DNA of 36,201 nt from positions 1-36,201 of the forward strand of contig UQWP01000035.1 in assembly GCA_900544825.1 (NCBI GenBank), in the 5' to 3' direction. The position numbers and the translations under genes are program-made. Below are positions 1 to 7,016 of this stretch, one piece after another. Below the pieces are notes generated by a model. The model worked only from the letters and a program-made list of their open reading frames with translations. It had not been told where the DNA came from and did not search any database. Origin of the DNA: an uncultured Prevotella sp. (GTDB lineage: Bacteria > Bacteroidota > Bacteroidia > Bacteroidales > Bacteroidaceae). Position 1 is the first letter of the stretch; every line of letters starts with the position of its first letter.

Positions 1-178
1 CAGCCACATCTATCAATACTGCCTCCGTGGCACTTTCCGAAATGCCACGATGGTAACCCTGCATCATCTTGATGAACTCTTTTCTGGATAGTGTCCGGTT
101 GGTCACTATCTTGGGATAAACTCTGCGCTTGCCTTCATCACGCATATCAGTTAACTCTTGCAACTTGTACTTTGCCAT
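1..178 (-). CDS. HU-like DNA-binding protein, 5' part only
   Basis: The minus strand reads from an ATG at 178 to the left edge (59 codons), beginning MAKYKLQELTDMRDEGKRRV, followed by YPKIV, RTLSRKEFIKMM and GISESATEAVLID. This matches the start of the long HU-like proteins of Bacteroidales, with a basic lead-in and the HU alpha-helical part (FIKMMQGYHRG...SATEAVL). Such proteins are presumed nucleoid or mobile-element DNA binders. The C-terminal two thirds, including the DNA-contacting arms, lie outside the window, so the family call rests on the N-terminus alone. A plausible promoter at 412-442 would give a leader of about 225 nt that includes the palindromic repeat element at 305-408. Confidence 0.72.
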   Translation of the reverse strand, partial: MAKYKLQELTDMRDEGKRRVYPKIVTNRTLSRKEFIKMMQGYHRGISESATEAVLIDVA

Positions 179-304
179 AACGATTCCTTTCTTATTAAGA
201 TTGTTATCACTCCATATTGAGATAGCCATTACAGTCAAGAGTAATGATGATTGCTCCTCATCATAATAGTTCTCAAACCTAGAGATAAAAGTATTTATCC
301 CTAG

Positions 305-408
305 ATGAAAGTTCCATTCAGCGACGTTGAACCGACATTCAGCGACGTTGAATGCAGATTCAGCGACGTTGAACGTACATTCAACGTCGCTGAACGAAAC
401 TTTCTATT
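305..408. repeat. Palindromic element of 21-nt repeats (FSDVE/FNVAE type)
   Basis: The 16-mer ATTCAGCGACGTTGAA occurs at 316-331, 337-352 and 358-373, an exact 21-nt period. Its inverted form TTCAACGTCGCTGAA is at 380-394. Copy 3 and the inverted copy form a 15-bp stem with a 6-nt loop. The flanks GAAAGTT (308-314) and AACTTTC (399-405) are also inverted, so the whole element is nearly palindromic. Read from the ATG at 305 it is an open frame of 49 codons with FSDVE heptads. The inverted copy reads FNVAE, and the opposite strand is open as well. Whether it is translated is unknown; it may be a non-coding hairpin element. Confidence 0.85.
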
Positions 409-411
409 AGG

Positions 412-442
412 CAAAAGTACATTTTTTCCTGATAACAACCAA
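412..442 (-). promoter_or_regulatory. Bacteroidetes-type promoter, minus strand, toward HU-like gene
   Basis: The minus strand has TACTTTTG (419-412, fits TAnnTTTG) with TTG at 442-440, a 20-bp spacer. Transcription would start near 405 and pass through the 305-408 repeat element before the HU-like ATG at 178. Confidence 0.5.
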
Positions 443-493
443 GACTTTTCCTAAGATTAACACAAAATTAATATTGGAAGGAAGGAGAAAGAA

Positions 494-527
494 GACAAGA
501 GGCATAAGGAAAGGAGACAAGAGGCAT
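494..527. repeat. Short direct repeat in purine-rich spacer
   Basis: GACAAGAGGCAT is present at 494-505 and 516-527 (22-nt period) inside a purine-rich stretch (about 477-540). It resembles the GACAAG-type units that precede the REP hairpins near 29.2 and 30.6 kb, but no REP hairpin follows here. Confidence 0.5.
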
Positions 528-580
528 GGAGAAAGAAGAATCAGGCAACGGGCTATTGCACAATTCAAAGAGATAATATA

Positions 581-604
581 GGCTGCCTGTGTGTACTGGC
601 AGCC
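581..604. other. Small hairpin in spacer before the helicase gene
   Basis: GGCTGCC (581-587) pairs with GGCAGCC (598-604) around a 10-nt loop. No T-run follows on either strand, so it is not an obvious intrinsic terminator. Apart from this, the repeats and the two promoters, I see nothing else in 179-780. Confidence 0.4.
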
Positions 605-698
605 CTATTACGCTAGCATAGTATGAAAAGTATAACAAGACTTTCCCTCATATTTTTCACTTTTTCGAGCAAATATTTTACTTCTCACAAATAAAAGC

Positions 699-729
699 TT
701 GCATATTCCAAATATTAATTGTATTTTTG
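699..729 (+). promoter_or_regulatory. Promoter of the SNF2-type helicase operon
   Basis: TTG (699-701), a 20-bp spacer and TATTTTTG (722-729, TAnnTTTG) lie 51 bp before the ATG at 781. Confidence 0.6.
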
Positions 730-780
730 TAGGCAAATAAAGAATTTGACACAATAATTTAATCAAAACAGAAAAATAAG

Positions 781-3609
781 ATGAGCGATTTTCTGACACA
801 ACTCAAGAAGCTCCAACCCATCACCATTGCCAAAAGCGGCAAGACGATGACGGGCAAGGAGATTTTCTTCATGATAAGAACTGGGGAAAACGATACTTTC
901 ATCATCCCGGTAGATAAAAAACAGAAGCCAGTGGAGGCTGACTATCATTACTATTCAGGCGATACGGCTCAAGTCCTGCGCAGCATCGACAGCATCAAGG
1001 AGGAGATGGCTTTCCAAATCTCCTGGAACGAGAGCGAGACTACCGACGTGATCCTCAGCCAGAACCCTCACTTGCTCTACCAACTCATCCGTTGCAAGAA
1101 CCTCATCGATGAGAAGGGTAACGCCATCTCCATTCACCCCGACACCTCTGTGCTCCAACTGGTATTAAAGAAATTCGGCAGAAACATCGAACCGCATTTT
1201 ATCATTGCCGCCAAGGATTCTTCGGATGCTGAAGAATACGACGGAGCCAAGAAATACGAAGCCAACAAGTTGTACTTCAGTCTTCTGTCAGACAGTTTCG
1301 TCTTGTCAGACAATGTCATTTATCCCATCGCCCCTATCGGCGACAACTATCAGCAACTCAGCTATTTTTCCACCCGTTTCTCCGAAGATCTGCTGGAAGA
1401 ATACCTCTCCGTATTCTTCTCCTTCATCGAAAACGTGCAGGTGACTTACGAGGATTATACCGTAGAATTCTCCGACACCGACATCGTGCCTACTCCTTCT
1501 CTTTCGTTTGAGAAGATAGATGCCGACAAGACCCTGTTCCTTCGACTCGTAGAATCATACAAGGGATTGCCGCTCGATTTCGTGCAGCAGTTCGACCTGA
1601 GCATGTTTGCATCGCTCTCGCTCGACCAAAAGATTGTGGTGAAGCGACTCGCCCATCTTCCTATCGACGAAATCACCAACAACCTTAGAAAGGAAATCAT
1701 ACAATACGCCCCTAGCAAGGCGGCACAGAAGGAAGTGTATGTGGAGGACAATCTCTTCATCATCCCCGAGGAGACGGCAGGTCCGTTCCTGCTCCAATCG
1801 CTCCCTTCCCTGCTGAGAACCTACCAGCTCATCGGTGCCGAGAAACTGCGTGAGTACAAGGTGAAGCCAATGACGCCTAAGCTGAACATCAGCCTCTCAT
1901 CGGGCATCGACTTCCTGGAGGGCGACGCCAGCATCACGCTCGAAGGCGAACAGTTCTCGCTCCAGCAAATTCTCTCGCAATACAACAAGAAGAAATACAT
2001 CCAGCTGTCGGACGGCAACCGTGCCATCATCGAGGACGGATACATGCGCCGTCTGGAACGCATCTTCAAGAAAAAGGACAAGGACGGAAAGGTCAAGGTG
2101 TCGTTCTTCGACCTGCCTGAGATAGAAGACCTCATCAACGAGCCTTTGGAGGGCGAGGCGTTCAAGCATCACCGCAAGGTGTACGAGGGCTTCAACCACC
2201 TTGCCGAGGAACCCCTGAAGGCTCCAAAACTGAAGGCCCAGTTGCGCCCATACCAGGCAGAGGGAATCAAATGGATGAAATATCTCTACGACAACAACCT
2301 GGGAGGCTGTCTCGCCGACGACATGGGTCTCGGTAAGACCGTGCAGACCATCGGTGTCCTCACCCTCATCTATCCGAAGGTGAAGAAACCTACGCTCATC
2401 GTAATGCCTCGCAGCCTGCTCTTCAACTGGCAGAACGAGTTGAAGAAGTTCGCCCCACAACTCTCGGTCTATACCTATTATGCCGCCGACCGAGACATCA
2501 ATGAGGCGATGAAGCACCAGGTGATACTGACCACCTACGCCATCGTGCGCAACGACATCGAGACCTACTCCAAGCAGGAGTTCCACTATGTGATTCTCGA
2601 CGAGAGCCAAAACATCAAGAACACCACCACGCAAACCACCCAAGCCACCCTCGTGCTCCATGCCGAACACAGACTGGCATTGAGCGGTACGCCTGTGGAG
2701 AACAATCTGACGGAGCTATACTCGCTTTTCCGTTTCCTCAACCCAACGATGTTTGGCAGTTTGGACGATTTCAACAGCCGTTACACGGGTCCTATCCAGC
2801 GCGACAACGACAAGGACACCCTGTTGAGCCTCCGCAAGAAGATATTCCCATTCATGCTTCGCCGACTGAAAAAGGACGTACTCAAAGACCTGCCCGACCG
2901 CATCGAGCAGACCCTCTACGTGGAGATGAGTCCAGAGCAGCACGACTTCTACGAGCGAAGAAGACTGTACTACTACAACCAGGTGCGCCAGACGATAGCC
3001 ACCGAGGGAATTCAGAAGTCGCAGTTTGTAATGTTCCAGGCGCTCAACGAACTTCGCCGCATCGCCTCCATCCCAGAGAGCCTCAGCGACGGACACATCA
3101 AGTCGCCTAAGCTCGACCTGCTGACCGACACCCTCCTCGAAGCCGTTGCCAACGGACACAAGGTGGTGGTATTCTTCAATTTCATCGCAGGTATCGAAGA
3201 ACTCAGCGAACGACTGGACCAAAACGGGGTGGATTATGCCTGCATGACAGGTTCAACGAGAGACCGCAAGAGTATCGTGGAGCGATTCCAGAACGACCCA
3301 CAATGCCGAGTGATGCTGATGACGCTGAAGACGGGTGGTGTGGGTTTGAACCTGACAGCCGCCGATACCGTGTTCATCTTCGAGCCATGGTGGAACAAGG
3401 CAGCCGAGGAACAAGCCATCAACCGTCTGCACCGTTTCGGACAGAAGGCAAAGGTACTCAGCTACTCGCTCATCACCCAGCAAACCATCGAGGAGAAGAT
3501 ACAGCTCCTGCAACAGCAGAAGACCGAGCTCTTCGAGGGCTTGATAGGTGCCGACAGTTCATCTTCCAAGCATCTGTCGGAAGATGACATCAACTTCATT
3601 CTGGGATAA
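781..3609 (+). CDS. SNF2-family DEAD/DEAH-type helicase/translocase
   Basis: This 942-residue protein has a complete SNF2/RapA-type ATPase core in its C-terminal half. Seen are LRPYQAEGIKWM (Q-like region), Walker A DMGLGKT (514-520), the bacterial Walker B variant DESQ (607-610), motif III SGTP (635-638), the motif V region GGVGLNLTAAD and motif VI HRFGQ (884-888). The roughly 480 N-terminal residues have no motif I recognise and may recruit substrate. Proteins of this class translocate on double-stranded DNA and remodel DNA-protein complexes; bacterial members act in transcription recycling, repair or phage defence. It has its own promoter and is followed after 29 nt by an unknown gene, so the two are probably co-transcribed. 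The exact role is not determinable here. Confidence 0.93.
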   Translation: MSDFLTQLKKLQPITIAKSGKTMTGKEIFFMIRTGENDTFIIPVDKKQKPVEADYHYYSGDTAQVLRSIDSIKEEMAFQISWNESETTDVILSQNPHLLYQLIRCKNLIDEKGNAISIHPDTSVLQLVLKKFGRNIEPHFIIAAKDSSDAEEYDGAKKYEANKLYFSLLSDSFVLSDNVIYPIAPIGDNYQQLSYFSTRFSEDLLEEYLSVFFSFIENVQVTYEDYTVEFSDTDIVPTPSLSFEKIDADKTLFLRLVESYKGLPLDFVQQFDLSMFASLSLDQKIVVKRLAHLPIDEITNNLRKEIIQYAPSKAAQKEVYVEDNLFIIPEETAGPFLLQSLPSLLRTYQLIGAEKLREYKVKPMTPKLNISLSSGIDFLEGDASITLEGEQFSLQQILSQYNKKKYIQLSDGNRAIIEDGYMRRLERIFKKKDKDGKVKVSFFDLPEIEDLINEPLEGEAFKHHRKVYEGFNHLAEEPLKAPKLKAQLRPYQAEGIKWMKYLYDNNLGGCLADDMGLGKTVQTIGVLTLIYPKVKKPTLIVMPRSLLFNWQNELKKFAPQLSVYTYYAADRDINEAMKHQVILTTYAIVRNDIETYSKQEFHYVILDESQNIKNTTTQTTQATLVLHAEHRLALSGTPVENNLTELYSLFRFLNPTMFGSLDDFNSRYTGPIQRDNDKDTLLSLRKKIFPFMLRRLKKDVLKDLPDRIEQTLYVEMSPEQHDFYERRRLYYYNQVRQTIATEGIQKSQFVMFQALNELRRIASIPESLSDGHIKSPKLDLLTDTLLEAVANGHKVVVFFNFIAGIEELSERLDQNGVDYACMTGSTRDRKSIVERFQNDPQCRVMLMTLKTGGVGLNLTAADTVFIFEPWWNKAAEEQAINRLHRFGQKAKVLSYSLITQQTIEEKIQLLQQQKTELFEGLIGADSSSSKHLSEDDINFILG

Positions 3610-3638
3610 AAACATCATTTCATAATAGAAACAAAGAC

Positions 3639-5510
3639 ATGGCAACAGAAACAACACTCTGGGACATAAGCGACAAGCGACCAGAGAAAATCATATACGT
3701 ACCGGAAGGGACGGAGAATGAACAAATAATAAGCACCCTCATGCACGGACATGATTTAAGTAAACTACAGGAAGCAGCTTACGACGTGCGTGAAACCTTT
3801 AAGAAGTACAAATTGGTGGCACTGGACAAGGACGGCAAGAAATACGAGCCAGCCCCTATCACGCTTATGTTCTCCAACAAGAAGAAACTGAAGAAGGATT
3901 ATGCAGCGTATCTTGCCATTATGAAGCATACCAACAACTTCTCCCTATATTACGATGAATGGCCGGAACCTGTAAAAGAACTCTTCAAGCAGACTGCCGC
4001 CAACCATTACATCCTACATACAGAGGCAACCAAGATTCTCGGCGAACCTAGCATCACAGAGAGCAGGTATTTCTGGGACGATCCTAAGATCAACCAGAAA
4101 CTTGGCAACTGGTATGGCACCATAGAGGCAAATGCGCCAATTTCTACCAAGAACACATACGGGCGCTCTAATTATTACCTTGAATTGGCAGACAACTCTT
4201 ATTATGACCAGACATTGCCTTCACTCTTCCCTGAGTTGATGAATATCGAAAAATGCGAGGAGTTGCCTGATGCAGAAGCATACAAGACCTATAGCGGTGA
4301 GAATACGATTTTCACCGTCGTGCCTATCATGTCTTCACTCTTCGACAGCGGACAGCTGAACCTGGGACGAAACAAGCTGCCAGCCAGCGAACTGAAGAAG
4401 ACTTCCAAGCTTCTCAATCTCCCTGAATTTTTCACGGATGGCAACAAATATTTCTCCAACATCTGCGCTTCGTTTGTGCTCAATTTCTACACCATCTATT
4501 GCATGAACTTGTACAACAACGACCTGCCGGAAACACAAGACCTATTGAAGGATCTCTTCAAGAACCTGAATGAAATGCAAGAGTACCTGATGCCTATCCT
4601 TTTGCCACACATCACAGGATTCAGAAAAAATCTATTCGACTATTGCAGTTGTGGGTATCAGATAGAAGTTCTTCAGTCGGTATTGAAGGAATTCCACAAA
4701 GAAGGCTGGTTGCCGATAGACAAACTTTTGTTCCATTGCCGAGTGAGTCCAAAAAACACAGAGAGTCAATTTTTGCTGTTTTACTACTCAGACCTCTTCA
4801 AGGCCAATTTTTGTAATGAATATGATGGCAAAACACTCTTTTGCGACGACACCATCCAAGAGTTGACCTACCCTTACCTCAAGGCGGCACTCTTCATGAT
4901 GGCGGCATTCGGTTTCGTAGAGATAGCCTACAAGGAAAAGCCCGACGAGGGAGCCACCTCTTACTATGACACCTTGGCTTATGTACGACTCACCAACCTG
5001 GGGCTCTATGCCCTGGGCATCAAGAGGAAATATGTGCGCACCAAGGAGGCAGAAATCCATTACTTCGAACTGGACACCGAACGCCTCATCATCAAGTCGC
5101 TGGTGGACAACAATCCGTACGAGTCGCTCCTAGGCAACATGGCGACAACCATCTCCAAGAAGATGTACAAGGTGAGCTACGAGAGTTTTCTGAATGGTTG
5201 TGAGAAGCTACAGGACATCAACAGCAAGATTGACTTCTTCAAGGAATACATCTCTTTCCAGGACTTGCCCGACAACTGGGCACAGTTCTTCAAGGACATC
5301 AAGAAGCGATGCAAGCCGATGAAGGCACCAAAGAAGAAATATTCCCTGCTACAGATTCCGACCGACGACAAGGAGTTGCAGCACATCATCCTCACCGACC
5401 CTACCATCCGCAAGTACACGCTGAAGGCTGAGGGCCTCATTCTCTTGGTGGAGACGAACTATAGAAGCAAGATAGTGGAAGTGCTCAAGAAGTATGGATA
5501 TCTGATATAA
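3639..5510 (+). CDS. Unknown protein encoded with the SNF2-type helicase
   Basis: This 623-residue protein starts 29 nt after the helicase stop. I do not recognise a family. It is soluble, with no signal peptide or membrane helix. Residues about 405-470 (AALFMMAAFGFVEIAY, then YVRLTNLGLYALGI) look like a winged-helix module. The last 40 residues (IILTDPTIRKYTLKAEGLILLVE, RSKIVEVLKKYGYLI) resemble the ending of helicase-associated C-terminal domains of the PF13625 (Helicase_C_3) kind, where a 'deleted' value or strand is followed by a short alpha/beta unit. This is a weak similarity judged by eye. Spacing and orientation make it a likely functional partner of the helicase. Its N-terminal two thirds remain undescribed. 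Confidence 0.8.
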   Translation: MATETTLWDISDKRPEKIIYVPEGTENEQIISTLMHGHDLSKLQEAAYDVRETFKKYKLVALDKDGKKYEPAPITLMFSNKKKLKKDYAAYLAIMKHTNNFSLYYDEWPEPVKELFKQTAANHYILHTEATKILGEPSITESRYFWDDPKINQKLGNWYGTIEANAPISTKNTYGRSNYYLELADNSYYDQTLPSLFPELMNIEKCEELPDAEAYKTYSGENTIFTVVPIMSSLFDSGQLNLGRNKLPASELKKTSKLLNLPEFFTDGNKYFSNICASFVLNFYTIYCMNLYNNDLPETQDLLKDLFKNLNEMQEYLMPILLPHITGFRKNLFDYCSCGYQIEVLQSVLKEFHKEGWLPIDKLLFHCRVSPKNTESQFLLFYYSDLFKANFCNEYDGKTLFCDDTIQELTYPYLKAALFMMAAFGFVEIAYKEKPDEGATSYYDTLAYVRLTNLGLYALGIKRKYVRTKEAEIHYFELDTERLIIKSLVDNNPYESLLGNMATTISKKMYKVSYESFLNGCEKLQDINSKIDFFKEYISFQDLPDNWAQFFKDIKKRCKPMKAPKKKYSLLQIPTDDKELQHIILTDPTIRKYTLKAEGLILLVETNYRSKIVEVLKKYGYLI

Positions 5511-5518
5511 AAACAGAC

Positions 5519-5565
5519 GGTGCAAGAGATTGGAACATTGCCAATGGCTTCCTATCTCTTGCACC
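5519..5565. terminator. Hairpin terminator between convergent operons
   Basis: GGTGCAAGAGAT (5519-5530) pairs perfectly with ATCTCTTGCACC (5554-5565), a 12-bp stem. On the minus strand it is followed by GTCTGTTTTTAT, which suits termination of the lipoprotein operon. On the plus strand it lies just after the stop of the helicase partner but lacks a T-run. Confidence 0.7.
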
Positions 5566-5592
5566 ATCAAAAACTGATAAAATCGACTGATA

Positions 5593-6981
5593 TTACAGCC
5601 ACGCTCCGAATCTTGCGCTTGGCAATGGGGCGGTGAAGTAATAGTTCTGGTCGTTATTCTTATCCAGGAAATTCACCTGCTTCATGCCGAAGAATGGCAG
5701 ACCATTCGGGAAGAGGCGGGCGAAATCGGTAACGCCACCCGAGAGGGCAGGACTGTTATCCTGATACTCGAAATTCCAGGTCTTGTCGAATGCCAATGGA
5801 GCACCCTGGGCCACATCATCAATCTCGCAATTGATGTTCATCTTGTCGCTCTGCTTGAAACTCTTGAAGAGAGGATTGAGCTGACCTGCCACGCTGCTCT
5901 TGATATCGGTATCATACCAGATGCCCAAAGCTGCATCCTTCGCCATCTGCTCTACTCCAGTCTCTGTTGATGCAAAGTAGTAGTTTGGTGTAAGACGACT
6001 GTGCTCCATATCAGCACCATCCTTCTTTGGCTGCTTCAGACCGAAACGGGAATCGTAGATGAGGTTGTTTACGAAGATAGGCTTCGCAGCCTTCTCTACC
6101 CAAACAGAACCACCCTTCTTGTTCTTGGAACGGCGCCAGCCGCAGTTGATGATGGTGTTGTTATAGGCGGTCATCTCGCTGAGAGGAATCACCTCGCTAT
6201 TGCCGGCATTAGAAAGCTTGAAGGCATTGGTGCAGGCGTTGTAGATGATGTTGTTGGCTACTTCGAGCTTGCAACCTGACTTCACATTGATGGCCTCGCC
6301 ACCATCGGCTGCATTTCCGCTATCGGCAAAGATATTATTGATAATCATGCCATTACCACCTGTGAAGTAAGTCTGATCGTTGTAGTTATCATGGAAGAAA
6401 CTGTTTGCCATCACAAACTTGCCGTTCACATTACAGAAGTGAAAGGCTGGCACGCCACCATCAATGGTGGTCTTGAAAAGCTTGTTCTGGAAAGAAGCAG
6501 AACTCTCGGTAGGAGTAGCACCGGCATAGGCCACATCTACGTGGTTGAGCACCACCTCTTCTGAATTGTAGCCGCAGATGATGCCGCCCCAATCAGCAGG
6601 CTTCTTGGTATCAGAAGTGATGGTAACTGGCTTCTCGGCGGTTCCCAGGCAATAGAGATTGCCTAATACCACGATCTCTACCGGCACCTGAACCTCTGAT
6701 TTACAGGTAACGGTTACGCCCGGCTCGATGTAGAGCGATGCTCCTACCGGAATCTCCACACTCTCGCTCAGGGTGGTATCCTTACTCCAAACTACAGAAC
6801 CTGCGGGATATTCTGCCACCTTCGTTGTAATGACATCCTTAGAACCCTGGTTCTCATTACTTCCATTACCGCCATTATTCACGTAATCGTATGGATTGAT
6901 ATTATCGTTCTCGCAAGATGTGGAGAACATTGCAGCTGCTGCCATCATAAGCAAAGCAGCAAAAGTATTTATCTTTTTCAT
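5593..6981 (-). CDS. Surface lipoprotein with right-handed beta-helix repeats
   Basis: This 462-residue protein starts with a lipoprotein signal: charged MKK, a hydrophobic core and the lipobox FSTSC with Cys23. The next residues, ENDN, are acidic like the surface-export signal of Bacteroidetes lipoproteins. Residues about 85-330 show the short strand repeats of a parallel beta-helix (for example VLGNLYCLGTAEKPVTI, VVLNHVDVAYAG, MIINNIFADSGN, EVANNIIYNACTNAF, MTAYNNTIINCGW, IFVNNLIYDSRFG). Such folds often bind or cleave polysaccharides, but no catalytic set can be assigned. It lies 35 nt downstream of the TonB receptor gene and is probably its outer-surface partner. It is the last gene of the operon, before the hairpin at 5519-5565. 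Confidence 0.82.
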   Translation of the reverse strand: MKKINTFAALLMMAAAAMFSTSCENDNINPYDYVNNGGNGSNENQGSKDVITTKVAEYPAGSVVWSKDTTLSESVEIPVGASLYIEPGVTVTCKSEVQVPVEIVVLGNLYCLGTAEKPVTITSDTKKPADWGGIICGYNSEEVVLNHVDVAYAGATPTESSASFQNKLFKTTIDGGVPAFHFCNVNGKFVMANSFFHDNYNDQTYFTGGNGMIINNIFADSGNAADGGEAINVKSGCKLEVANNIIYNACTNAFKLSNAGNSEVIPLSEMTAYNNTIINCGWRRSKNKKGGSVWVEKAAKPIFVNNLIYDSRFGLKQPKKDGADMEHSRLTPNYYFASTETGVEQMAKDAALGIWYDTDIKSSVAGQLNPLFKSFKQSDKMNINCEIDDVAQGAPLAFDKTWNFEYQDNSPALSGGVTDFARLFPNGLPFFGMKQVNFLDKNNDQNYYFTAPLPSARFGAWL

Positions 6982-7016
6982 TTTTTACCTTTTTACTTTT
7001 TTTACATTTTTACCTT

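Noticed and set aside
316..394. CRISPR array
   Set aside because: Repeats of 16 nt with 5-nt spacers and one inverted copy; no cas genes. It is a palindromic element.
581..604. Intrinsic terminator
   Set aside because: Seven-bp stem without a T-run on either strand and no gene ending next to it.
608..799. Minus-strand open frame of 63 codons before the helicase gene
   Set aside because: Overlaps the helicase promoter and start; AT-rich, no motif.
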